64,000 nucleotides of DNA from Methanosarcina baikalica (GTDB lineage: Archaea > Halobacteriota > Methanosarcinia > Methanosarcinales > Methanosarcinaceae), in the NCBI RefSeq assembly GCF_031461075.1, contig NZ_JAVKPK010000012.1:1-64000 (forward strand), read 5' to 3'. Positions 25,867 to 35,201 of the stretch are shown here, piece after piece. Under the pieces are notes generated by a model. That model was not told the DNA's origin. It searched no databases and saw only the letters and a list, made by a program, of their open reading frames with translations. Position 1 is the first letter of the stretch, and the number at the start of each line of letters is the position of its first letter. A program made the position numbers and the translations under genes.

Positions 25867-27665
25867 TTCTTCACCTCCAGGATGGCTTCAAACTTACAGA
25901 TCTGGGCGCAGACCCCGCACCCACTGCAAAGAGCAGTGACTACAGCGCGTTTGCTTTCCTCATCAAACTCAATTGCAGGGCATCCGAACTTTACACATTG
26001 CTTGCAGCCTTCGCATTTTTCAGGGTCAACGACATATGTCATCCGACATATGCCCGCTCTTTTTCCGGAGATCACACAGGGCTGCCTGGCAATAACCACG
26101 GCTGTGCCTTCAAAATTTTTTGCTGCCCTGAAAGCTTCCTGGGTTTCTTCAAGCTTGTAAGGGTCAACAACAGATACGGATTCTGCTCCCATGGCTTTGC
26201 AGAGTTCGGCAAGCGAGACCTGTACATTTGGCTCTCCTGTCACTGTAAAACCGACACCAGGGTTTGGTTGGTGCCCTGTCATGGCCGTAATGCGGTTGTC
26301 TAAAATCGTAACTGTGATATTTGCTTTATTGAAAATTGCGTTAAGAAACGAGTTCATGCCTGTGTGGAAAAAAGTTGAGTCCCCTATAGAACAGCAGATA
26401 GGGCGCTTTTCCCCGGCATGGTAAAGTCCTGAGGCAATACTGATGCTTGAGCCCATACAGAGCGTTGTCTCAACAGTCCCGCTCTGGATTCCCAGAGTAT
26501 AACAGCCGATGTCGCTGGGATAAATAGCATCCTTTCCAAAGACCTTTTTCATGGAATAGAAGGTTGCCCTGTGAGAGCAACCTGCACAAAGGGCAGGCGG
26601 ACGAGGGGCGAGCTCAAGAGTCGTGCCTGAAGGTTCAGGTTCTATGCTAAGGCCAAGGACTTTCCTGAGAGCCTCAAGGAAGGCATTTACGTCCAGTTCC
26701 CCTTCCCTGGAGACAAAACCGCCTGTTTTCCCTAGAATAGAGACGTTAAGACCTGCTTCCTGCGCAATCATCCTTACCTGTTCTTCCACAACAGGCTCAA
26801 GTTCCTCGAACACAAGGACAGTATCCACAGTTTTAAGCAACTCAAGAATCAACTTTCTCGGAACCGGATAAGCTCCGATCTTCAGGAAAGAAGCTTCAAT
26901 CTCAAGTTCTGCAAGAGCTTCTTTTGCATATACCGAGGCAATACCTGCGCCTATTACCCCCAGTTTTGCGCCGGGTTTCACTTCCAGGGAATTCCAGGGA
27001 GATTCGGTAAGGGCATCTTCAATGGGTTGCTGGATAGAGAGGAGGTGGGTATGGCGTGTACGGGCATTTTTGGGCAGCATGACCCAGCGGTCGAGAAGTT
27101 TTTCAAAATAGGGAGCCGGTTTTTCTACGGGTATCTCCCCGAGTTCGATATCCGATTTCCCGTGCGAGATCCGAGTTGTAGGCCGAAAGACCACAGGAAT
27201 TTCGAATTTTTCGGAAAACTCGAAGGCATAGGGAAGCATATCCTTGGCTTCCTGAGGGGTTGAGGGATCAAAACAGGGTACAAGGGCAAACTGGGCATAA
27301 CGCCGTGTATCCTGCTCATTCTGAGAGGAATGGCACGAAGGATCGTCGGCTACGATTGCAATCAGCCCGCCTTTTGTCCCTGCATAGGCAAGAGTCATAA
27401 AAGGATCGGCTGCAACATTCAGCCCGACGTGCTTCATAGTCACTACAGAGCGGACCCCTGCCCAGGCGGCCCCGACTACAACCTCCATTGCGACCTTTTC
27501 GTTAACAGACCATTCAATATGGTAGTCCCGGTCTTCCCGGCATGCAAGCGTATCTATAATCTCCGAGGAAGGGGTTCCGGGATAGCCTGCAATAACCTGC
27601 ACGCCTCCTTCGAGAAGCCCGCGGGCAATTGCCACGTTTCCAAGCATGTACTCACGCATTGTCAT
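25863..27665 (-). CDS. iorA: Indolepyruvate ferredoxin oxidoreductase, alpha subunit
   Basis: The 600-residue subunit starts with a pyruvate-ferredoxin oxidoreductase N-terminal domain (AGYPGTPSSEIIDTLA), followed by a thiamin diphosphate domain with GDSTFFHTGMNSFLNAI near residue 428. The C-terminal ferredoxin domain carries two Cys clusters, CEGCKQCVKFGCP and CSGCGVCAQICKF, for two [4Fe-4S] centres. Length is normal. A TATA-like AAACTATATAATAGAT lies at about 27,716-27,701 on the minus strand, 40 bases before the start, so iorAB is an independent operon. Confidence 0.96.
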   Translation of the reverse strand: MTMREYMLGNVAIARGLLEGGVQVIAGYPGTPSSEIIDTLACREDRDYHIEWSVNEKVAMEVVVGAAWAGVRSVVTMKHVGLNVAADPFMTLAYAGTKGGLIAIVADDPSCHSSQNEQDTRRYAQFALVPCFDPSTPQEAKDMLPYAFEFSEKFEIPVVFRPTTRISHGKSDIELGEIPVEKPAPYFEKLLDRWVMLPKNARTRHTHLLSIQQPIEDALTESPWNSLEVKPGAKLGVIGAGIASVYAKEALAELEIEASFLKIGAYPVPRKLILELLKTVDTVLVFEELEPVVEEQVRMIAQEAGLNVSILGKTGGFVSREGELDVNAFLEALRKVLGLSIEPEPSGTTLELAPRPPALCAGCSHRATFYSMKKVFGKDAIYPSDIGCYTLGIQSGTVETTLCMGSSISIASGLYHAGEKRPICCSIGDSTFFHTGMNSFLNAIFNKANITVTILDNRITAMTGHQPNPGVGFTVTGEPNVQVSLAELCKAMGAESVSVVDPYKLEETQEAFRAAKNFEGTAVVIARQPCVISGKRAGICRMTYVVDPEKCEGCKQCVKFGCPAIEFDEESKRAVVTALCSGCGVCAQICKFEAILEVKK

Positions 27666-28077
27666 AATTATTGTCTCCAGAATTTAAACAGGGAAAATGG
27701 ATCTATTATATAGTTTATTCGGATACTTGATTCCCTAAATTGTCAGAATATTTTATTCAGTACAATTCATTAAATTTATTGTTCCGTGAATAGTTATCGG
27801 AAAACAGGCAACAGTAACATAAAGGTAATGTTACCTTGATGAAGTTCCATATAATAACGTCTGCCGTTAGGCAAACTAAGTAAAACTTTGCATTATCCAA
27901 AGAACATGATTAATAATATACTTTCGGATTATGGGAGTCGGCGAAACATCTCAGATACAGTTCCTCTTTACAATTTCGACTCTGGCTCTCTAAGATTTAC
28001 ATATTCCGGACCAGTCATGAGTATCCCCGATTAAAATCACCTGAAAAAAGCCCGCTGAGAAAAATAAAAAGAGTGGA
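27666..28077. other. Upstream region of iorAB
   Basis: About 410 bases containing the iorAB promoter box near 27,702-27,716. The rest is AT-rich with no gene seen. Confidence 0.55.
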
Positions 28078-28884
28078 TTAATACCTGACATGTTCCAGAA
28101 ACTCTGCAAGCTTTGCAATTTCTTCCAGCTCAATGTCAAGTTCTTCGCCTTTAAGGGAAGCTTTAAAAAGTTCTCTTTTTGCCGGGATTTCAGCCACTAC
28201 GTTTGCGCAGTTCACAGAATTCAGCATTTCTTCCCTGATATCAGGCTCAACTCTGTTAAGCACAAAATAGACGCTGCATCCGCACTGGCTGCCAAACTCA
28301 TCAAACTTTTTCGAAAGCTTGAGGGACTCGTAGGAAGGGTCGACAACTACGAGAATCAGGTCAAAGTCCTTATCAACCCCGCGCCCGAAGTGCTCGGTGC
28401 CAGCTTCCGTATCCACAATTACCACATCATTTTTTCCAAGGTCGAGGTTTTCAAGAAACTCCCTGGTCAGGACACCCATTGGACAAGCACAACCCTCCCC
28501 AAAATCATGAATTTTACCAACAGCCATCAGCCGGATTCCTTCTTTTTCTTCCACAAACTCCGCCGGGAGGTCGGAAAAACCCCACCTGTTCTTAAAAAAC
28601 CGGGACTGCTGCTGCGCTGGCTTCCCTGTTGAATTCTCATTGGCTGCAAGCCCCCAGAACTGAGTAGTCTTGGGAGATTTCTGCTTTTCTTTAAATCCCT
28701 TCTTCCCCCCAAAATACTCCATAAGATCCTGGGGAGCTACCATCCCCAGCTGGCTGTGCAGTCCATAATTGGACTCGTCAATATCAAGTACAAGCACGTT
28801 TTTCGTTTTTGCCATCTGCTTTGCCAGGAGAGCAGAAATCGTACTTTTTCCGCTTCCTCCTTTTCCACACACTGCTATTCTCAT
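28078..28884 (-). CDS. CooC-type P-loop ATPase
   Basis: The 268-residue protein (start at 28,884 with AGGTGA upstream) has the deviant Walker A motif CGKGGSGKST at residues 6-15, switch I DIDESNYG, and a CxC pair in GEGCACPMG that in CooC binds nickel or zinc at the dimer interface. VDTEAGTEHFGRG is the Walker B/switch II region. CooC proteins insert nickel into CO dehydrogenase/acetyl-CoA synthase. The gene stands alone here, with no cdh genes nearby, so the target is inferred from the family. A MinD-like maturation factor for another metalloenzyme is the alternative. Confidence 0.88.
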   Translation of the reverse strand: MRIAVCGKGGSGKSTISALLAKQMAKTKNVLVLDIDESNYGLHSQLGMVAPQDLMEYFGGKKGFKEKQKSPKTTQFWGLAANENSTGKPAQQQSRFFKNRWGFSDLPAEFVEEKEGIRLMAVGKIHDFGEGCACPMGVLTREFLENLDLGKNDVVIVDTEAGTEHFGRGVDKDFDLILVVVDPSYESLKLSKKFDEFGSQCGCSVYFVLNRVEPDIREEMLNSVNCANVVAEIPAKRELFKASLKGEELDIELEEIAKLAEFLEHVRY

Positions 28885-29399
28885 ATTCAGTTCACCTACT
28901 CCAGTAATTAATTCTGCTGAATTAAAAACGCTTCCTTTAAACATTCGCCCAAAAGAAAGGAGAAGAAGGAAAAAGAAGGAAAAAGAAAGGAGAAAAAGAG
29001 AGAAAGAGGAAAAAGAAAGGGAGAAGAAAAGAGAAGAAAGGGAGAAGAAAAGAGAAGAAAGGGAGAAGAAAAGAGAAGAAAGGGAGAAGAAAAGAGAAGA
29101 AAGGGAGAAGAAAAGAGAAGAAAAGAGAAGAAAGGAAACAAAGGAGAAAGGAAACGAAGGAGTGAATATCAGATATTGAGAAAAAAGTTCCGTTTTTAAA
29201 TGGAGATTAACATGTGATCGTGGGAGGGTAAACGATCCGATAAAAAATCATCTCTGTTTTTGGTATATGGGATGTAACTGGGGTGAGCGATTTCCCCATA
29301 AATAATTATGAACCTTTAGTATATAATTGCGCATGTTTTGATTCTTTTTGCAGTAATTCTGGTATCAGGTCGAGTATTTGAGCTCTAATTATAAACATA
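28885..29399. other. Upstream region of the CooC-type gene
   Basis: Apart from the polypurine repeat, the region 29,161-29,399 shows no gene. A tttttggtatatggg stretch near 29,255 is promoter-like but lacks a gene to serve in a clear way. Confidence 0.45.
28955..29160. repeat. Polypurine tandem repeat
   Basis: Two hundred bases with almost only A and G on the plus strand. Between about 29,018 and 29,125 a 21-base unit (gggagaagaaaagagaagaaa) repeats about five times with near identity. It lies just upstream of the CooC-type gene. An open frame reading EKKREER repeats passes through it but is a consequence of the composition. Confidence 0.9.
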
Positions 29400-29887
29400 G
29401 AACCTATCCTAAAACTTCATCTAATCTCATAATTGCTGCTAACATTACAACTCCAATGTATGATATTTCTTTGATTTCATATCTTGGAAATACTTTCTTA
29501 AATGACTCTATCCAGCTAAAAAACCTCTCTACTGTACTTTTCTTTTTGTATTCTTCCTGATCTACCTCTATTAGTCTTCCTCTCTTCTTATTCTCCTGAT
29601 TTCTCTTGTTTACTGGTATATTGGACTTTATTCCTCTTTTTCAGTTATATATTCTAATCTTAGCTGTATCATACATAGCTACAGAGAACGTCTTTCCACG
29701 TACAACCTGTCATAACGACGTACAAAATGCCGTTCATTAACTTTCGTATCTGCACGTGACCTTCCTGTATGTGGTTTTTGAGGAGGAAGATAAGGTTTTA
29801 TAAATCCCATAGAACGTCACTGATTTCATAGAATACATAAAAAGAAAGGTATAATTTCAATATAATATTAGTTTCAGGATAGGGCTC
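29400..29887 (-). mobile_element. Internally deleted IS5-type insertion sequence
   Basis: The ends gaacctatcctaaaact (left) and the reverse complement of agtttcaggatagggctc (right) form imperfect inverted repeats. The minus strand encodes an N-terminal transposase piece (KLMNGILYVVMTGCTWKDV near 29,720-29,780) and then a C-terminal piece ending RYEIKEISYIGVVMLAAIMR-LDEVLG at 29,404. The catalytic middle is missing and stops interrupt both parts. Fragments such as KKSTVERFFSWIESFKKVFP are typical of the IS5 group. It is dead but could be mobilised in trans. Confidence 0.75.
29404..29700 (-). pseudogene. Transposase C-terminal fragment, IS5 family
   Basis: A TGA stop interrupts the frame between TAKIRIYN and KRGIKSNIPVNKRN. 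The E-motif region STVERFFSWIESFKK is intact. The fragment ends with TAG at 29,404, four bases inside the element's left terminus. Confidence 0.75.
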
Positions 29888-30239
29888 ATCAATAAACATA
29901 AGATCCGTGATTCTGATAAACCCACAGCTTTGACATGACTATCGTCCATCCCTCAACTGAGCCATACCGGGCTTTCGCCGCCGACAATTGACGAAGGCCG
30001 GTATCTATGTTTTACCCGAGTCTGCGGCTCCGCACGATTAGGCCCCACGTAAATCCAATTGTCTTTGTGATATTATAACCGGGCAAGTACGGCGTACTGA
30101 CAAGTAAGAGTTATTGAAGGATACGCACCTAATGGTACGGCTTTTTACTACCGAGTTACTCAATTTTTTTGGAACCGATCGGTATAAATACTATGTCATC
30201 TACCGATATATCGATTGTCGATAAGTAGGGATACAAACC
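29888..30239. other. Upstream region of the PadR-MFS pair
   Basis: This 350-base stretch is richer in GC than most spacers here (for example around 29,960-30,040) and contains no recognised gene. Its end holds the promoter and operator described next. Confidence 0.5.
30172..30213 (+). promoter_or_regulatory. Promoter and candidate PadR operator
   Basis: A TATA box (ggtataaata, 30,181-30,190) lies 50 bases before the padR ATG. A perfect 10-bp palindrome cgatatatcg at 30,204-30,213 sits where transcription should begin, and ccgatcgg (about 30,175-30,182) overlaps the TATA box. A repressor bound there would block transcription, which fits autoregulation by the adjacent PadR protein. Confidence 0.55.
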
Positions 30240-30683
30240 ATGGAAGAAAAAATGTGTACAGAGATCAGGCGGTCTTTTCTCAAGTATATCGTGCTGAAAA
30301 TTATTAAGGATAAGCCTACTCATGGCTATGACATCATCAAGAGAGTCGAGCTCCTCTCAAACGGGCGCTGGACTCCGAGTGCAGGTTCAATCTACCCAAT
30401 CCTGGAGGGACTTGAGTCAAAAGGCTTTATTCAGAGCGAGGGGATCGAACGCAGGAAGGTATACACGATCACCCCCAAGGGAGTGGCTGGGCTAGATCGC
30501 ATGACGCAGGAGAAACTGGAACTCCTGAATGAAATGTCTCGGATCATCAACAGTGTGACTGAAGATAATGATAATAGTGATACCGACGGGACGGGCGACA
30601 ATATCCAGAGCGTTGTGCAGCAGTCTGAGGAGACGCATGACTGCGGTCCTAGGACTCTAAAAACAGATGAAGATAGAAGGTAA
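30240..30683 (+). CDS. PadR-family transcriptional regulator
   Basis: The 147-residue protein has the PadR winged helix: FLKYIVLKIIKDKPTHGYDI, then GSIYPILEGLESKGFI and a wing with RKVYTITPKGVAGLD. After residue 105 comes an acidic, Asn/Asp-rich tail in place of the usual C-terminal helices. PadR proteins commonly repress an adjacent drug exporter and are released by the drug. The downstream MFS gene is arranged in exactly that way. Confidence 0.93.
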   Translation: MEEKMCTEIRRSFLKYIVLKIIKDKPTHGYDIIKRVELLSNGRWTPSAGSIYPILEGLESKGFIQSEGIERRKVYTITPKGVAGLDRMTQEKLELLNEMSRIINSVTEDNDNSDTDGTGDNIQSVVQQSEETHDCGPRTLKTDEDRR

Positions 30684-30687
30684 TAAA

Positions 30688-32499
30688 TTGAGTAAAAATA
30701 GCAATTTGATAGATAAAGTATCCACTGGAGGATCTGGGGACAATATTTCGTACAAGTGGATTGCATTGTTCAATGTGACCCTGTCATCGCTGATGGGCAC
30801 GATAAACGGCAGCATTATCCTGGTCTCGCTGCCTGCGATATTCAACGGCATCCATATTAACCCGATGGCTCCGAATGCATTCCAGTACCTGTTGTGGATC
30901 CTGATGGGCTATGGTCTGGTAACGGCGACATTGCTTCTCAGTATTGGTCGGCTGGCTGACATTTATGGCCGGGTAAAGCTCTTCAGGCTAGGCTTTCTGA
31001 TCTTTACCATCGGTTCAATCCTGCTCTACCTGACGCCTAGCACAGGCAATACTGGCGCGCTGGAGCTAATTATTTTCAGGCTCATACAGGCTGTTGGCGG
31101 AGCATTCACCATGGCGAACGGTGCAGCCATTATCACAGACGCATTCCCGGTCAGCGAGAGGGGCAAGGCACTAGGCATAAACATGGTCGCCATCATGTCG
31201 GGCCAATTCATCGGCTTGCTACTGGGTGGCATACTGGTTACGTACAACTGGCGCTATGTTTTCCTGGTCAATATTCCATTCGCCGTTCTCGGAACAGTAT
31301 GGTCTTACTGGAAGATGAAGGAGGTTTCGTTCCAGGCGTCCAAGACAAGTATCGATGTTGTGGGCAACCTGGTCTTTGTCGGCGGGCTGACCTCGCTTCT
31401 GGTCGGCGTCACATATGGCTTGATGCCTTATGAACACAATGGCATCACCGATGCGATGGGCTGGAGCAGCCCCTGGGTGATAGCTGCAATCGTTGTCGGA
31501 CTACTGCTGCTAATTAGTTTCCCATTTGTAGAGAGTAAGGTGAAGAACCCCGTATTCCGACTGGAGTTTTTCAGGATCCGGGCTTTTGCCTACGCGAATA
31601 TCGCCAATTTCACTGCAGCTATTGCGCGAGGTGGTGTCATGTTTATGCTCATTCTACTGCTGCAGGGTATCTGGCTACCTCTCCACGGTTACCGCTTCGA
31701 GGACACGCCTTTATGGGCAGGTATCTACATGCTGCCCATGACCCTGGGCTTTGTAGTCATGGGGCCAATCTCCGGGATACTCTCGGATAAGTATGGGCCC
31801 CGATGGATTGCCACTGCTGGAATGGCTATCGTGACACTGGTCTTCATCGGGCTCGCGTTGCTTCCGTATAACTTTGACTACTGGGAGTTAGGAATACTGA
31901 TCTTCTTCATGGGCATCGGCAATGGGATGTTCAGCTCTCCTAATAGCTCATCGATAATGAATTCCGTGCCACCTGAGGATCGGGGCGTCGCGTCGGGCAT
32001 GATGTTCACACTGTCGAACTCGGCCAATACGTTGAGCATGGCCGTATTCTTCACTATCGTGATAGTGGGTATTCAGGAAACTTTTCCGGGCGCGATCCAA
32101 AGCTCGTTCGCCAGCTTTGGGTCTTTACAGATTACCTCTGCTGTGCAACAACTTGCGGATCATCTGGCCGCCATGTCACCAACCAACGCACTGTTCTCCG
32201 CCTTCCTGGGCTACAACCCTATGGATTCAATCCTCGGTGCAATAGACCCCAGCATCGTAAACTCGATACCGCAACAGATCGTGACCACGTTGAAGAGCAA
32301 TTACTGGTTCCCGAAGACACTGCAGCAGGCATTCATGCCAGCGCTGCGGATTTCTTTCATAATCGGGGCTGTATTCTCAGGCATAGCTGCGGCGCTATCG
32401 GCGATGAGGGGAGAACGGTACGTGCACGAAACTAACTGCCCGGCCAACGATGTGAGCATAAGTGGTTTTCCGGGAGAAAAAGAGAGTACCCGGGACTGA
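30688..32499 (+). CDS. MFS multidrug efflux transporter, DHA2 (EmrB/QacA) family
   Basis: The protein, about 603 residues, has some 14 membrane helices. Motif A appears as GRLADIYGRVKLFRLG and motif C-like sequences follow (SGQFIGLLLGGILV); a second A-like motif is SGILSDKYGPRW. It should export hydrophobic compounds using the proton gradient. The TTG at 30,688, preceded by GAAGGT, is the likely start; the ATG at 30,667 would overlap padR and has no site. Codons are richer in G and C than in neighbouring genes, and the gene pair is flanked by insertion sequence relics, which suggests it was acquired by transfer. Confidence 0.92.
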   Translation: MSKNSNLIDKVSTGGSGDNISYKWIALFNVTLSSLMGTINGSIILVSLPAIFNGIHINPMAPNAFQYLLWILMGYGLVTATLLLSIGRLADIYGRVKLFRLGFLIFTIGSILLYLTPSTGNTGALELIIFRLIQAVGGAFTMANGAAIITDAFPVSERGKALGINMVAIMSGQFIGLLLGGILVTYNWRYVFLVNIPFAVLGTVWSYWKMKEVSFQASKTSIDVVGNLVFVGGLTSLLVGVTYGLMPYEHNGITDAMGWSSPWVIAAIVVGLLLLISFPFVESKVKNPVFRLEFFRIRAFAYANIANFTAAIARGGVMFMLILLLQGIWLPLHGYRFEDTPLWAGIYMLPMTLGFVVMGPISGILSDKYGPRWIATAGMAIVTLVFIGLALLPYNFDYWELGILIFFMGIGNGMFSSPNSSSIMNSVPPEDRGVASGMMFTLSNSANTLSMAVFFTIVIVGIQETFPGAIQSSFASFGSLQITSAVQQLADHLAAMSPTNALFSAFLGYNPMDSILGAIDPSIVNSIPQQIVTTLKSNYWFPKTLQQAFMPALRISFIIGAVFSGIAAALSAMRGERYVHETNCPANDVSISGFPGEKESTRD

Positions 32500-32624
32500 T
32501 AGTGACTAACCGGCGTCTGGAAAAGAGCGACTGTGGCAGCTTCAAATTGAAGAATATATTGAGGCTCGAATTGATGGTTGCATGAATGTCAAATCTCTCA
32601 AGGAACCGTATTTAGTCAATTACC

Positions 32625-32647
32625 CCTGAGCTAAAGACTCAGGGGCT
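32625..32647. terminator. Stem-loop, possible IS605-type end or terminator
   Basis: cccctgag-ctaaaga-ctcagggg forms an 8-bp stem followed by a T-rich stretch (ctttct). Hairpins of this kind mark the ends of IS200/IS605 elements in this genus; the position about 125 bases after the MFS gene would also suit a terminator. Confidence 0.5.
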
Positions 32648-32665
32648 TTCTAACAAGCTATAATT

Positions 32666-32779
32666 GACCAGATCCGTTTTAGAGCAAAAATAGAAACTAA
32701 AAAACTACTTAAACGTTTTAAAAAACGCTTTAATGAAGAAAACATCTATGAATACCGGAGACAGAGAGTGGACGAATAA
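32666..32779 (+). pseudogene. Transposase C-terminal fragment, probably IS1182-type
   Basis: The plus strand reads RFRAKIETKKLLKRFKKRF followed by NEENIYEYRRQRVDE and a stop. The YxxRRQRV pattern just before an expected EHPFG is typical of IS1182-like transposases. The gene is cut on both sides. The assignment rests on a short match. Confidence 0.45.
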
Positions 32780-32805
32780 CCGATTGAATTAGTCAACTTC
32801 TCACG

Positions 32806-32960
32806 CTAAAGCATCGACGCTTGCGTTTCTAGGTCTGAGTTTTCCAAGCAGAACACAATAGGCAGGTTGACTACTGCCCTAAACATTATATTTTTTAAAG
32901 CGTTGAAATCAGCATTTTCAGTATGACCACCTTCAAGGCAGGAAAAAGAGGCTTTTGTTG
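32806..32960 (-). pseudogene. TnpB C-terminal fragment (IS605 family)
   Basis: The minus strand reads CLEGGHTENADFNALKNIMF and continues RAVVNLPIVFCLENSDLETQ before a TAG stop at 32,806. HTENADFNA is the conserved RuvC/zinc region near the TnpB C-terminus. The second zinc cysteine (usually CxxCGH) has become Gly, so the fragment would not fold correctly. The downstream DNA (ctcacgctaaagc) would be the element's right end. Confidence 0.7.
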
Positions 32961-33334
32961 GCAGTGTCACGAATTTGCTGTAAATTTGAAGTCAAGTTTT
33001 TGTGTACTATGGGGAAAATTGATCTTCTGATATGGAATAATCTACCCAATAACTTCTGGAGATTTGTGGTTTTACAGAAAAACCAGCCACTACCCCTGTG
33101 TTTCTCTGTTTTTCCTATCAGTATAACCACAAGCAGATTATAGTTAAACTAAACCTGCCCTGTCTGTATAAGTGTAGTTTTCTAACGCATAAAAGTATGA
33201 AGTACTCAATTTTAGTGCCTCAGAACTCATAGGGCTCATCATGAAATCAGCCAAATTTTTCATCACAGGCACTCGATTAATGTTCAGACAATATGCACGG
33301 TTAATATAAGAAATATGTTTCAGAAAAATATTAT

Positions 33335-34000
33335 TCAGTTTTCGCCCCTGAGCTCGGCCTCGATCTCAGCAGCAATCTCGCAGGCAGCTTCTTTTGGAGA
33401 TTCTGCCTTATAGATGCTTCTTCCCACAATCACCCAGTCTGCGCCTGCAGCAATCACATCTGAAGCTTTTCCTCCCTGGGCGCCCACTCCGGGCGAGATG
33501 ATAGTAAGTTTGTCTCCGATAAGTTTTCTAATCCTCTTTACTCTTTCCGGTCTGGTCGCCGGGGCAACAAGGCCGAAAGCTCCTGCTTCAGCAGCCATCT
33601 TTGCAATCGCTTCTGCGACAGGCTGCATGAATTCGGCTCCGCCGGGGTGGCTCATTTCACTTACAACGAACACGTCTTTCCTGTACTCGGAAGCAACTTC
33701 AATGCAAGCATCAAGGCTGTCCCTTCCCGTGAAGCCCTGGACAATGACCGCATCGGCTCCTGCTTCAAAGACCTGCTCGCAGATAAGGCGATTGGTATTG
33801 GGAATATCGGCAACCTTGAAATCGGCTATGATAGGGGCAAATTCAGCAAGCTCCCTGATAATCCTGAGCCCTGTAGCGAGTATAAGAGGGTAGCCTACCT
33901 TTATAGCATCCACAAATTCCCGGACATCTTCTGCAATCCTAATCGCTTCTTTCCTGTCGGTTACGTCCAGAGCAAGAATCACACAGGTATTCCTTTCCAT
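33335..34000 (-). CDS. pyrF: Orotidine 5'-phosphate decarboxylase
   Basis: The enzyme makes UMP from OMP, the last step of pyrimidine synthesis. The start at 34,000 follows GAGGTGA and gives 221 residues, normal for archaeal PyrF. ILALDVTDRKEAI at the N-terminus, the active-site DFKVADIPNTN near residue 61 and the phosphate-binding GADWVIVGRSIY near the C-terminus are all present. It lies four bases after the deoxyhypusine synthase gene and is probably co-transcribed with it. Confidence 0.97.
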   Translation of the reverse strand: MERNTCVILALDVTDRKEAIRIAEDVREFVDAIKVGYPLILATGLRIIRELAEFAPIIADFKVADIPNTNRLICEQVFEAGADAVIVQGFTGRDSLDACIEVASEYRKDVFVVSEMSHPGGAEFMQPVAEAIAKMAAEAGAFGLVAPATRPERVKRIRKLIGDKLTIISPGVGAQGGKASDVIAAGADWVIVGRSIYKAESPKEAACEIAAEIEAELRGEN

Positions 34001-34004
34001 TAAA

Positions 34005-34958
34005 TCACCTCTTTGAAAGACGCGTCCGCACAGCCGCAACCATCAGCGGAAGAGTAATAGTAGCATCTGCGTAGACAGTCACTGATTTTGCGTTTTCCCC
34101 AACCTTTCCCCAGGACTGGGCTTCATCAAGGGTTGCGCCGCTCAGGCCCCCTGTCTCAGGGCGATCCATGGTTAACTGGATTGCATAGTCAAAGGCCTTC
34201 GGAGTTACAAGCATGGACTGCAAAATATAGTTTTTGGGAACTCCACCCCCAAGCAGCAGGGCACCTGCACTTTCAGCCTCAAAGCAGATTTCCATGAACT
34301 CGTGCATATCAGCAAAGGCGTCTACATGCAAAGGATTTCCTTCTTTGTAAAGCCAGGCCTGAAGCCCTATTACCGAATCCTGCAGAGCAGGGCAATACAC
34401 TGGCACACCCATTTCTGCTGCAGTTTTCAGGATCGAGGAGTCATCACTGAGGTTTTTCCCGATTTCTGTAAGGACCTGCCGGATAGAAAGCTTTTCCTGG
34501 GGAAGCCCGGAATAAACTCCCTGTAAAAATTCTTCAAGGTCTGTGAAGTGCTGGTCAGGAAGATAAACATCGTAAATCCTGTCAATACATTCATGTCTTA
34601 GCTGGATATCGTTTGCACAGTCCGTACCCTTATAATGGTGAAGGCCCAGAGCTTCAACAGTGTCGTGTACCATATTGGCTCCGGTTGTGACAAGGACATC
34701 GATATGACCGTCGCGAATCAAATCCGCAACAATGTTTCTCATGCCTGCCGGAGTCATTGCCCCTGCAAGCCCGAAAAATTTCGTAGTTTTCTCGGAAGCC
34801 AGCATCTCATAATAGATGTCCACAGCCTCAGCCAACCTACCTGCTCCAAAGGCACAGCCGCCGTATTCCCTTACAAGCTCATCTGCGGTCATATTCGCAA
34901 CTATCTTTGCACCTTTGACTGGAGTTGAAAGTTTTTTGTTTGGAGTATTAAAATCCAT
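34005..34958 (-). CDS. dys: Deoxyhypusine synthase
   Basis: It transfers the aminobutyl group of spermidine to a lysine of aIF5A. The 317-residue protein has the NAD-binding pattern of the family (FFGLAGAMTPAGMR, TTGANMVHD) and the catalytic lysine in DEAQSWGKVGENAKSV near the C-terminus. LLGGGVPKNYIL is also conserved. A GAGGG site precedes the ATG. The aIF5A gene is not in this window. Confidence 0.95.
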   Translation of the reverse strand: MDFNTPNKKLSTPVKGAKIVANMTADELVREYGGCAFGAGRLAEAVDIYYEMLASEKTTKFFGLAGAMTPAGMRNIVADLIRDGHIDVLVTTGANMVHDTVEALGLHHYKGTDCANDIQLRHECIDRIYDVYLPDQHFTDLEEFLQGVYSGLPQEKLSIRQVLTEIGKNLSDDSSILKTAAEMGVPVYCPALQDSVIGLQAWLYKEGNPLHVDAFADMHEFMEICFEAESAGALLLGGGVPKNYILQSMLVTPKAFDYAIQLTMDRPETGGLSGATLDEAQSWGKVGENAKSVTVYADATITLPLMVAAVRTRLSKR

Positions 34959-35201
34959 TCCATTTCCCTCATGAAAAGGTATGATAGGACCATATCTTTG
35001 AAAACTATCAATTTTAGGTTATTTTTGAATCGATACTGGATTACCTGAAACACATAGTATATGATAAACGTTCTCTTTATACATCCCTGACGAAATGTGT
35101 ATATGCAATAAGCGGGAGCATCAGGCTAGAATACAACCATGTAATATTAATACCCCACAAGATTAAGATATGAAGAATATGTTTGTTGAATAATTAGATA
35201 A

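Larger units (their letters stand above)
32500..33334. other. Region of mobile element relics
   Basis: No intact gene. It contains a hairpin at 32,625-32,647, a transposase fragment at 32,666, a TnpB fragment at 32,806 and more decayed sequence up to about 33,130. A minus-strand open frame at 32,933-33,130 shows no clear family. Confidence 0.6.

Noticed and set aside
28769..29179. Plus-strand open frame encoding EKKREER repeats
   Set aside because: It arises from the polypurine tract and antisense CooC-type sequence; no start signal, and the composition alone explains the open frame.
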